Part shown: positions 54,401 through 61,784 of the stretch, one piece after another
How the letters are laid out: the number at the start of each line of letters is the position of its first letter
Numbering within the stretch: the stretch's first letter is position 1
Source: Erythrobacter sp. CCH5-A1
GTDB taxonomy: Bacteria > Pseudomonadota > Alphaproteobacteria > Sphingomonadales > Sphingomonadaceae
Assembly (NCBI RefSeq): GCF_001557115.1
Contig: NZ_LSKQ01000231.1
Location: 99,156 to 163,155, forward strand
Direction of reading: 5' to 3'
Length of the DNA: 64,000 nucleotides
The notes under the pieces: generated by a model
Databases searched by the model: none
What the model was told of the DNA's origin: nothing
What the model saw: only the letters and a program-made list of their open reading frames with translations
Made by a program: the position numbers and the translations under genes

Positions 54401-57400
54401 TGGTCTGCACCACCGAAAACGTGCCGCCGGTGAGGCTTGTGGTGTTGAGCGTCACGTTGACGGTGTTGCCTGTCGCATCGCCGCCCGCCACGGCGCCCTC
54501 GCCGCCGGTCATCGCGCTGTCGAGCACCATGAAGGCGGGCCCGGCCGTCGGGCTGGTCGAAAGCGCGATGGTGGCATTGGCGGCATTGACGGTGATCGTG
54601 CCGCCATTGGCATTGCCGCCGCGCTGGCCCGTGCCGCCGCTCGCGGTGTTGAACAGGCCGAAGGTCCCCGCAAGGTTCGCGGTCGAACCGAGCACCTCGA
54701 ACAGCACATTGCCGCCGGTGGCATTGCCGCCATCGCCGGTGCCCGAACCATTGCCGCCTTGCGCGCCCGCGCCGCCGCCGGTGTTGTCGAGCGTGAGCGT
54801 TCCGCCGTTGACGACGCGGATGCTGCGCGCGCCGCCGGTGGCACTGCCGCCGGTGACGTCGAGCGCGGGGTCGGCGGAGTTGCCGCCTTGTGCAAAGGCG
54901 ATGAGCGTCGCCGCGCCAGCGACCAGCGTTCCGCCATCGACCAGCATGTTGACCGCGCCGCCAAGCGCCGTACCGCCGGTGCCGCCATCCACGTTGCTGT
55001 CGCCGCCCGTGCCGCGCGCGGTCATGAACAGCGAATCCGCCGCGCGCAGGGGATCGGCGAGGATATTGACCGGCAGGTTCACGGTGCCGCGCTGCGCGGC
55101 CGAAACGAGCACCGTCCCGCCCTGCCCGCGCCCGCCCATGCCGTTGCCGCCATTGGCGCTCGCGCCGATCCCGTCGGCGTTGAGCATCGCGAAGCCGCCG
55201 GGCGAGTTCGCCGCCGCAGCCGCCGGCACGTTGCGCAGCACCGTCAGGCGGCTGTTGGCACCGGTGGAGATCAGTTCGACGAGCCCGCCGATACCCTCGC
55301 CGCCCCGGTGCGTGTTCGCCTCTCCGCCGCGACCGATCGCGAGCAGCTGGACCGAACCGAAACGCTTGTTGCTGCCCGCAGCCGAACGGATCCACGCATG
55401 TCCGCCCTGCCCGTTGCCCGCGGCAAAGCCGGTCAAGCTGTCACCGCCGCGGCCATTGGCGAACAGCGCCGTGTGCCCGGTGACGTTGAGAACGCCCGCG
55501 CTGCCGGACTGGACCTGTCCGATAAAGGCCTCGCCGCCACGGCCGTTGCCCGCTGCGCCATCGGCCGAACGGCCCCCGGTCCCACTGGCCTCAATAAGGA
55601 GATCGCCGTTGATGGTAATCCGGGCGCCATCGACTTCCACCTTGCCGAGGCCGCCGGTCCCGGCGCCGCCGGTGCCGATGTCGGCCTGTCCGCCGAGGCC
55701 GTTGGCACTGATCGTCAAGGCATTGGCGACCAGCGCCCCACCCAGACTGCCGAGCACGGCGGCCTCGCCGCCCGTGCCGTTCCCGGCGGCCGCGCCCTCG
55801 CCGCCGATGCCGTTGGCATTCAGGTTGATCGTGGTGGCGGTGACATCGCCCGCGCGCAGGGTCAGCGCGACATTACCGCCGATGCCGTTCCCGCCGATGC
55901 CGTTTGATCTGTCGTTGCCATCGGTGCCGCTGCGTCCGCCAACGCCGTTGGCCGTCACGTTGACCGCGCCGAGGCTCGCCTGCCCGTTCCCAAGCGCGCC
56001 GGTCTGTCCGAACAGGGAAAGGCCGATCCCGGCCAGCCCGCCCAGCCCGTTGCCGCCGGCGCCGCCCGTGAAGAGGCCGGCACCGCTGCCGCCGCGGCCG
56101 CCGGTGCCGGTGGCGGAGGCCGTCACCCCGTTCACGGTCAGTGTGCCGTTGTCACCGCCCGCCAGTACGTAGATGCCGTCATTGAGGTTAGGATCGGCCT
56201 GGTTGGGCGCGCCCCCCTCGGCGCCAAACCCGTTCCCGCCGCGCCCGGGCCCGAACGCCTGACCGTCGCTGCCGCCGCCCGTGCCGCCGAACCCGTCGGC
56301 GAACAGGGTCGCCGAACCGGTTATCGCGAGCGTGGCCGTCTGCGTCGCCGAGCCTTCGGCCTGGAGGAAGATACGGCCCCCGCGCCCGACGCCGCCGTCA
56401 CCGCCAAAGCCGAATTCGGCCGACCCGCCCTGGCCGTTCGCGAGGATGTTCACATTCCCGCCGATGCCGATGCGCCCGATGCGTGCATGCGCTCCGGCAA
56501 GGCCCGCCAAGCCGTTGCCCCCGGTCTGCCCTGCGCCGCCCGCGCCCGAGGCATCGGCCGAGAAATCGCCGGTGATCTCGATCGTGCCGCCGTTCTGGGT
56601 GACAACAGTCGCCCTGCCGCCGAACCCCTGCCCGCCGGTGCCGCCCGCATTGGCCCCGCCGAGGCCCACCGCGGCAAGCTGCAGTCCGCCGCCCAACGTG
56701 ATCTGCCCGCTATCGAGGATCGAAACCGTCGCCTCGCCCGCATCGCCGATTGATCCCGCACCCGTCGCATTCGCCGATCCGCCGGACGCACTCGCATTGA
56801 GCAGCGTGCCCGCGCCGACCGTGATCGTCCCGCCGCCGTCAAGCACCGCGATACGGGCATTGCCGCCAAAGGCATTCGAAACGGTCGCGGGGTTCACGAG
56901 CGAGCCCTGCGCCGCCACGGCATCGGCGAGGACATCGAGCCCCAGCCCGATGGAGACGGTCCCGCCCGCCCGCGCCCGGGCTTCGGCCGTGCCAGCGCGG
57001 GCTTCCGCACCGGTGCTGATATCGAAGAACGGGCTGCCAAGGGCCCGCGCGCTGATGAGCGCCGCCCCGTCAATGTCGACGAGACCGCCATTGCCGCTGA
57101 TCGCCGCGTTGCCGCCCCGGGCAGAGCCCGTGATGCGGCCGATGGTCTCGGTCCCTGCGAAAGCATTGGCGAGGACGAGGGCCGAACCGGCCACGGCAAT
57201 CGTGCTGCCGGTATTGGCCTCGATCAGCGCGGTGCCGGCGGTCGCATTGAGGACGTCGAGCGATTGCAGGCCCGAACCGCTCACCCCGTAATCCTGCGCG
57301 TCAACCAGCACGTCGCCCGCGATGGTGATGTTATTGCCGCCTGATGCGACGAGGTTGGCGCTCTCGCGGCCGACCAACAGCAGGTTGCCGAGAAAACTGC

Positions 57401-58556
57401 TGTTGGCGCCGACCGCCGCTGCAGTCACCCGGTGCGTGCCGATCGCGAGCATGCTGCCCGTGACGTTCGCATCGGTGATGTCGATGTCGGCGCGCACGCC
57501 CGACAGCGCCGAATTGGCGCCGAAAACGGCGCCGGCGCCAAAGCTGATCGAACCGCCGTCGACCGTCCTGCCGAACACGTTATGATTGGCCGAGATGATG
57601 ATCTCGCCATTGATCACGCCCGCGCTCTGCGCCGGATCGAAGCCGAGATTGCCCCGGAACAGCATGCTGATCGGGTCCTGCGCTGCGCGCGCGACGGCGT
57701 AGATCAGGTGGTTGTCGCCGATGCCCTGGCTCGAAGGGCCGCCGATGGTGCCGTCTAGCGTCAGGACTTCGCCCGCTGCTGCGGTGCCGACCGGCACCTG
57801 GATCGTGAACAAGCCATTGTCCAGGCTGAGGTTCACCGCCTCGCCCGCGACATAGGCGTGGCTGCCGTTGACCCGGGCGATCCCGCGCATTTCGACATCG
57901 GCGGCGACGACCGCGAAGAAGGCGTTCTCCGGCAGCGCCTGGATCCGTGCACCGGGCTGGATCCGGATCCTTGCGGTCGATCCTTGCGCGCCCTGCAGCT
58001 GGAGCCCGAAACCGTTCTGCGCGAACTGGTCGAAGCTGGCCGGCGTCGTATCGAGCGTGGTCAGCATCAGCTGCCCGACATCGAAGAAGGCATTGCCGCC
58101 GACCAGAATGCCGGTGGGCGAATAGAAGGCGACGAACCCGCCGGGCGCAGAACTGCCGCTGAACTGGACAATCCGCGAGATGACGCTGCCGTTGATCACG
58201 GCGACATTGCCGTTGGTGGCCGGCAGGATGCGGTTCAGCACCGCGAAATTGGCCACGAACGAGGCGCTGGAATCGTTCTCGTAATAGGCAAAGGCGTTGG
58301 CGGGCAGGAAATCGAGCGCATTGCCCGCCGCATCTTCCTGCGGGGTCCAGTCGATCACCGTGGTCGGCGTCCTGACCCTGACCCTCGTCTGGCCCGGTAC
58401 CGCCTGATTGATGGTGGCGTCGCCGAAGGTGACGTTGCCGCCCGCCTGGATGCCCTGCGCCTGCGCCGGCGCGCCGCCCAGCAGCAGGCCGAGTGCCAGC
58501 GCCGCGCTGCCGCAGCCGACCAAAAGGGATGTGCGCTTTGCGACGGCTTGGCTCAT
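51483..58556 (-). CDS. Two-partner secretion exoprotein (TpsA) with Gly-rich repeats and MBG domains
   Basis: 2357 residues. The start at 58556 lies one base after the tpsB stop. A long signal peptide ends at APAQAQG. The TPS domain (about 35-290) follows: GGNVTFGDATINQAVPGQ, FVANFAVLNRILPATNGNVAVINGSVIS, then FYSPTGILVGGNAFFDVG in place of the classical NPNG motif. A very Gly-rich region (about 560-1650) with many GGxGxGG turns probably forms an extended beta-helix. Five MBG-like modules (about 1885-2285) share a core of the form RVYGNANPALTF and LVNGDQLTG. The last 70 residues are acidic and Pro-rich. It is likely a large surface adhesin or biofilm protein. The gene is followed after one base by the CHAT gene. 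Confidence 0.9.
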   Translation of the reverse strand: MSQAVAKRTSLLVGCGSAALALGLLLGGAPAQAQGIQAGGNVTFGDATINQAVPGQTRVRVRTPTTVIDWTPQEDAAGNALDFLPANAFAYYENDSSASFVANFAVLNRILPATNGNVAVINGSVISRIVQFSGSSAPGGFVAFYSPTGILVGGNAFFDVGQLMLTTLDTTPASFDQFAQNGFGLQLQGAQGSTARIRIQPGARIQALPENAFFAVVAADVEMRGIARVNGSHAYVAGEAVNLSLDNGLFTIQVPVGTAAAGEVLTLDGTIGGPSSQGIGDNHLIYAVARAAQDPISMLFRGNLGFDPAQSAGVINGEIIISANHNVFGRTVDGGSISFGAGAVFGANSALSGVRADIDITDANVTGSMLAIGTHRVTAAAVGANSSFLGNLLLVGRESANLVASGGNNITIAGDVLVDAQDYGVSGSGLQSLDVLNATAGTALIEANTGSTIAVAGSALVLANAFAGTETIGRITGSARGGNAAISGNGGLVDIDGAALISARALGSPFFDISTGAEARAGTAEARARAGGTVSIGLGLDVLADAVAAQGSLVNPATVSNAFGGNARIAVLDGGGTITVGAGTLLNASASGGSANATGAGSIGDAGEATVSILDSGQITLGGGLQLAAVGLGGANAGGTGGQGFGGRATVVTQNGGTIEITGDFSADASGAGGAGQTGGNGLAGLAGAHARIGRIGIGGNVNILANGQGGSAEFGFGGDGGVGRGGRIFLQAEGSATQTATLAITGSATLFADGFGGTGGGSDGQAFGPGRGGNGFGAEGGAPNQADPNLNDGIYVLAGGDNGTLTVNGVTASATGTGGRGGSGAGLFTGGAGGNGLGGLAGIGLSLFGQTGALGNGQASLGAVNVTANGVGGRSGTDGNDRSNGIGGNGIGGNVALTLRAGDVTATTINLNANGIGGEGAAAGNGTGGEAAVLGSLGGALVANALTISANGLGGQADIGTGGAGTGGLGKVEVDGARITINGDLLIEASGTGGRSADGAAGNGRGGEAFIGQVQSGSAGVLNVTGHTALFANGRGGDSLTGFAAGNGQGGHAWIRSAAGSNKRFGSVQLLAIGRGGEANTHRGGEGIGGLVELISTGANSRLTVLRNVPAAAAANSPGGFAMLNADGIGASANGGNGMGGRGQGGTVLVSAAQRGTVNLPVNILADPLRAADSLFMTARGTGGDSNVDGGTGGTALGGAVNMLVDGGTLVAGAATLIAFAQGGNSADPALDVTGGSATGGARSIRVVNGGTLTLDNTGGGAGAQGGNGSGTGDGGNATGGNVLFEVLGSTANLAGTFGLFNTASGGTGQRGGNANGGTITVNAANATIALSTSPTAGPAFMVLDSAMTGGEGAVAGGDATGNTVNVTLNTTSLTGGTFSVVQTTAGGRATTANGTGGNATARQVQVTADGSTLSLVGPLTVSASAQGGDGGANAAGGTAQGGEATLSLTNTGLTLTAGAQGAPANIAVRADGDGGFGGTVGDGRGGAASFAANGGSVTTGQLLVSAQGSALGLQGQTGGAAAGGLASLKLGGAATLGASTITLTGSASTGIGGTTSGGIARFDVDPGANVTVNAATLLMFGDAFGADPAALANRSGAFIINIGGGNVNLGRLDATAIGDRLSPDPVASQIVADGGNLNVTGQLTGFAFGDIVVRHGADGIIGSTGTGQTATQVQLDSRRNLTIEGDGGATGGLGGRNVLANAGRSILVSGRINATNVVSLVANTGGGQPLAQPAPSVISMASGGSINAAGGLVAISLNNGGSDPQRQTGAITLANITAREIQVNQRGSSAGSDIVILSDGVLTASGTGRAIDLASFNGEVINNHGDAGLILTGGGHYGIWAATPTGSTIGSFANYARRYNVQTELAYDALNPGGNFAAFRITPVLTVTADNVARFYGSANPNFTASFSGFQPGDSIADLTGALQFLTGATGTSPVGQYALNVAQGTLASAQGYQFAFAPGILNVTPRPITITASNLSRVYGNANPALTFTVGGQGLVNGDQLTGALTTTAGLTTGIGNYAITQGSLAASNNYAVTFVAGQLTITPRPITITAESFSRIYGNANPALTFTLGGLGLVNGDQLTGALATSAGVTTGVGTAAITQGTLTAGANYAVTFNPGVLTITPRPLSITAASLSRVYGNANPTLTFTLGGQGLVNGDQLTGALAAAGVTAGVGTSPITIGTLTVGANYAVTFTPGVLTITPRPLTVAANNLSKTLGLADPLLTFLITSGDLVNGDQLSGSLLRDPGETIASFVIRQGTLSAGDNYALTFVPGTFTINPPPVSPDLYNPTTFEPALVIGDTLPPVAGEVQDRFGIDFPERPEAALISEDPLLDDPVASGGDSSVYGGAANPAGGK
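51730..52900 (-). repeat. Tandem ~235-base repeats encoding MBG modules
   Basis: Five imperfect copies. Equivalent points (the segment GGCGCGGGGTGATGGTGA or a close variant on the plus strand) recur near 51941, 52175, 52411 and 52649, a period of 234-238 bases, with flanking partial units. Each codes for about 78 residues. The copies differ mostly at silent or conservative positions, and the module nearest the C-terminus is the most divergent. Confidence 0.8.
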
Positions 58557-58557
58557 C

Positions 58558-60384
58558 TCAATATCTCCACGGGAACAGGCGGGCGGTGAGCGAGAACAGG
58601 AACCGGACATCGCCCCTTTGCTGGGCAAGATCGGGCGTTTCGAGGGGGACGGCGATGAACAGATCGCTCTGGATCCCGCGGCCCCACGACAGGCGCAGGC
58701 CGCCGCCTGCCGACCACAGCTTGTCGGGATTGCCGGCGACGCGGCTGGGATCCTCGTTCCAGACGAAGGCGACATCGGTGAAGACGTAGGGCTGCCAGGC
58801 AACGGCGCCCTCGGTATCCGGGCTCAGTGATCCGTAGCGCAGCTCCAAGGAACTCAGCACGCCGCTATCGCCGAGCACCGCACCCGGATCATAGCCGCGC
58901 CCGATCGAGAAGGAGCCGGCGGCCAGTTCCTCGAAGGCGGGCAGCGCATCGCCGGTGATCTGTGCCTGCGTGCCGATGGCGAAGGTCCACTGCGGGGCCG
59001 GGCGGAATTCGAGATCGGCATCGAGGCGCAGCAGCAGCGGGGTGGGATCGGCCTCGATCCGGCTCGGCGCGGCGGCACCCCCGGCAAGGCAGGCCAGCAG
59101 GTTGGGGCGGCAATCGGGGCTTGCCGAAAACACGTCGAGGCCCTGCCGCAGCTCCGCCCCGTAGCGTAGGCGCAGCCGCGGTTCGAACGGCGAATAGCCG
59201 GCCGAGCGCTGGAGCGAGCCCTGGTCGGTCATTTCGCCCGACAGCCGCACATAGGCCATCCGCACGCGGTCACGGGTCAGCCCGAAGCCGTTGAGGGACA
59301 CGTCCTGGTCGACAAAATCGAACCCGGCATCGGCATAGAGGCTGCTCGCGCGGGTGCGCACCAACGGGTAGCTGGCAAAGGCGCTGGCGAAGATCGTCTC
59401 GGAATCGACGCTGAACCCGGCGATGCCGGTGGCCGGGTTGGTGGTGCTCCAGGTGAACTGGCCGCCCAGGCGCAGCCCCTCGCCGCCGATCCGGAAATCG
59501 TGGCCGACCTGCACCGTCTGCTGCTCTTCGAAATCGAGCGTCGAGAACACAGCCAGCGCGGTGCGGTCACCCATCCCGGTGACGTCGTAGATCTCGGCCC
59601 GCAGCACCCCGCCGTAGCGGCCGATCGCGCGGCTGGCGAGGTTCTGGACGTTGAGATCGACCATCGCCCGCTGGCGCAGCACCGCAACCTCGCCGACCAG
59701 ATCGCCGGGCGCGCCGCCCGCCGCCGGGCGCAGCGACAGGCGCACATCCAGCCCGGGCAGGTCGTCGGCGAGCAGCAGGTAGCGCTCGGCCCGGTTGATG
59801 TTGAACACGTCCTCGGCGGTGAGCTTTTCGAGGTAGCTTGCCACCAGCTGCTCGGAAGCCCCCGCCTCGCCCCGAACGCGAACCGAGGTGAGGCGGCCGA
59901 ACACGACCTTGAAATCCGGGGTGCCGTCGGCAAGGCTCTGCTCGGGGATTTCGACCGTGGCGAGATAGCCGTCGCGCCGCAGGATGGCGTTGGCCTCGGC
60001 GCGGATGTCGCACAGCACCGAAACCGGCAGCTCGCGCCCGACATAGTCGGCATAGGCACGCTCGAGCGAGAGGCCGGGGACGCGGCCGAGACCGTCGAAG
60101 GCGGCCCCTTTCACGGTGAAGGTGATCCCGGCAAATTCGGGCCGGTCGAGCGCGCAGGGGGCGCGCTCGAAATCGCCGTCGACCGTGAGCGTCGTTGTGC
60201 GCTGGGCAGGGTTTGGCGCTGGGGGAACGAGATCGCTTCGGTTGGGCGGCGTGATGCCGGCTGCGGGGCCGGCCTGCGCCAGCGCGGGCGCAGGCAGCAT
60301 GCCGAGCGCAGCGGCCGCCAATGCGGCAAGGCTGGCACAGGAACGCAGGTGCACGCGCGTCCGGCTCGTGTGAGATTGCAGCAA
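58558..60384 (-). CDS. Two-partner secretion outer-membrane transporter (TpsB, FhaC/ShlB/HecB type)
   Basis: 608 residues if started at the TTG at 60384, which follows a run of seven Gs and places the signal peptide (LRSCASLAALAAAALGMLPAPALAQ) near the N-terminus; a GTG at 60483 would add 33 residues. POTRA domains are at about 75-255 (FTVKGAAFDGLGRVPGLSLERAYADYVG, NAILRRDGYLATVEIPEQ, LEKLTAEDVFNINRAERYLLLADDLPGLDV). The 16-strand barrel follows, with the Omp85-superfamily motif-like SFSIGRGYDPGAVLGDSG and a last strand SLTARLFPWRY. It exports the TpsA protein encoded directly downstream. It heads the minus-strand block. Confidence 0.9.
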   Translation of the reverse strand: MLQSHTSRTRVHLRSCASLAALAAAALGMLPAPALAQAGPAAGITPPNRSDLVPPAPNPAQRTTTLTVDGDFERAPCALDRPEFAGITFTVKGAAFDGLGRVPGLSLERAYADYVGRELPVSVLCDIRAEANAILRRDGYLATVEIPEQSLADGTPDFKVVFGRLTSVRVRGEAGASEQLVASYLEKLTAEDVFNINRAERYLLLADDLPGLDVRLSLRPAAGGAPGDLVGEVAVLRQRAMVDLNVQNLASRAIGRYGGVLRAEIYDVTGMGDRTALAVFSTLDFEEQQTVQVGHDFRIGGEGLRLGGQFTWSTTNPATGIAGFSVDSETIFASAFASYPLVRTRASSLYADAGFDFVDQDVSLNGFGLTRDRVRMAYVRLSGEMTDQGSLQRSAGYSPFEPRLRLRYGAELRQGLDVFSASPDCRPNLLACLAGGAAAPSRIEADPTPLLLRLDADLEFRPAPQWTFAIGTQAQITGDALPAFEELAAGSFSIGRGYDPGAVLGDSGVLSSLELRYGSLSPDTEGAVAWQPYVFTDVAFVWNEDPSRVAGNPDKLWSAGGGLRLSWGRGIQSDLFIAVPLETPDLAQQRGDVRFLFSLTARLFPWRY

Positions 60385-60484
60385 GGTCCCCCCCAAGATT
60401 TGCGGCCCCTTTTCCCCGCGGCTCGCCTGCGCGGCGACCTTGCGCGAAATCCGGACCCTCAACAGGCAATCGTGGCCCGACACC

Positions 60485-60657
60485 CCTCGCGTGTCACACC
60501 CGCAACCGGCGACCCCTCGTTATCTGCAAAACTACTCCGGCTTACAGCAAAGGCAAGCACGCAGCCCCGTATCGCGGGGTGTGGCTGCACGATTGTCGCG
60601 TTTGGACAACGATAAAAGCGTTTGCACCGCTCCAAGGGGCGGAGCGGACGGGCGGAC
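60485..60657 (-). promoter_or_regulatory. Leader region of the tpsBA operon
   Basis: The longest non-coding stretch in the window (about 270 bases up to the TTG start at 60384). It holds a short dyad TTGTC (60593-60597) with GACAA (60605-60609) and a GC hairpin CCCCG...CGGGG near 60565-60580. I see no clear promoter hexamers or CRP site. The lipoprotein gene upstream runs in the same direction, and part of the transcription may come from it. Confidence 0.3.
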
Positions 60658-61527
60658 TCAGCCTCCGGCGGCGAGCATCACCTTGGCAGACGCGCCCGAC
60701 AGCGCACCGGGTTCGGCCGGGAGCTTGGCCGGACGGGCCGCGCCGGGATAGGCCTGCTTGAGCAGCGCGAGCGCCTCGGAGATGCCGGCATGGAGCGCCG
60801 GGTTCTCGGCCTTGATGCCGGCGCCCGAGGCGGCAAAGGCGCCCATCGCGACACGGCTGAAGCCGTAGCCGTCGAGATAGGGTTCGTCGGCCTTGTTGGT
60901 CGCGAGCTGGCGGTACATGACCGCCGAGCGTTCGATCATGTCGGCGATCACCAGCACGGAGACCCGCGCGGCGCTGGCGTCCGACTTCGGCGCCTTGCCC
61001 GCCGCGGCGCGCAGCGCGGCGATGATCGCGTCATAGGCCTTGTTCACTTCGGCCACCGGCTTTCCCGCGAGCGCGGCATCCGAAGCGGCGGTGAACAGCG
61101 GCTTCATGTCCTTGACCCCGAGCTTGGCGAAGACCGGATCCATGTCGAGCAGCACCTCGCCCACCGGATGGGCGAACAGCTCGCCCGCGGCCTGCTTTTG
61201 CCCGGCCGCATAGGCATCGCGCGCGGCGGCGACGTGGGCTTCCGCGACCGCGAGCGCGATCCCGTAGGCGACGGGGTCCGTGGCCGCATCGGCGACCGCG
61301 ACGCCTCCTTCGCCCTCGCCGCCCGAAGGGGTCGCGGCAGCGCCGCCGCCACCCTCGCCCTCGCCCGCACCGCCTTCACCCTCGCCTGCAGTTGCGGCCG
61401 ACTGGGCAGCCCCCGCCTCGCCGGTGGCGCCCTCGCCGCCCGCCTCGCCCCCGCACGCGGCCAGGAGCCCGCCGGCAAGTGCCGTGCCGAGGCCGAGCTG
61501 GGTCCAGAGTTTGAGCGTGCTGTTCAT
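60658..61527 (-). CDS. Lipoprotein behind a Fur box, family not recognised
   Basis: 289 residues. Lipobox LAAC with Cys25, then a low-complexity Gly/Glu/Ala linker to about residue 78. The folded part (about 85-285) is all-helical: DPVAYGIALAVAEAHVAAARDAYAAGQ, ELFAHPVGEVLLDMDPVFAKLGVKDMKPLF, ARVSVLVIADMIERSAVMYRQLA. The His/Asp/Glu/Met positions in EAH, HPVGEVLLDMD and MIERSAVMYRQL look suitable for metal binding, and the helical plan is loosely like imelysin/EfeO proteins, without their signature. A strong Fur-type palindrome lies about 53 bases upstream. A role in periplasmic iron or copper handling is plausible but unproven. Confidence 0.75.
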   Translation of the reverse strand: MNSTLKLWTQLGLGTALAGGLLAACGGEAGGEGATGEAGAAQSAATAGEGEGGAGEGEGGGGAAATPSGGEGEGGVAVADAATDPVAYGIALAVAEAHVAAARDAYAAGQKQAAGELFAHPVGEVLLDMDPVFAKLGVKDMKPLFTAASDAALAGKPVAEVNKAYDAIIAALRAAAGKAPKSDASAARVSVLVIADMIERSAVMYRQLATNKADEPYLDGYGFSRVAMGAFAASGAGIKAENPALHAGISEALALLKQAYPGAARPAKLPAEPGALSGASAKVMLAAGG

Positions 61528-61579
61528 GGCGGGGATGCGTCCTTCGGGAAAGCTGAATTCGGACCCGCCTCATGGCTTG

Positions 61580-61592
61580 AATGATAATCATT
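61580..61592. promoter_or_regulatory. Fur box core
   Basis: AATGATAATCATT is a perfect 13-base palindrome matching the centre of the Fur consensus (GATAATGATAATCATTATC). The outer bases are less conserved. It lies between the divergent lipoprotein gene (start 61527) and the S46 peptidase gene (start 61785) and is closer to the former. Confidence 0.75.
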
Positions 61593-61784
61593 CGCAAGAG
61601 CTGTTTTGCCGGTAATCCGCGCCAGGACGAGCCCCCCGCGGCGCGCAATGTCGCTCGCCGAGCGCGGATGGCGGTTCGTCGATGGAGCACAATGCCCCTT
61701 TTCACCCTCGCGCGCTTTGCCCTAACACGCCTGCCTTCGCGCCCGCGCGGGCGCCACCCATTTCGTGAGAGAGGTTTGCCGAAC

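Noticed and set aside
52311-55907. 1198-codon open frame on the plus strand
   Set aside because: Lies opposite the Gly-rich and MBG parts of TpsA; the composition is low-complexity Ala/Arg/Gly and has no ribosome site. High GC explains the lack of stops.
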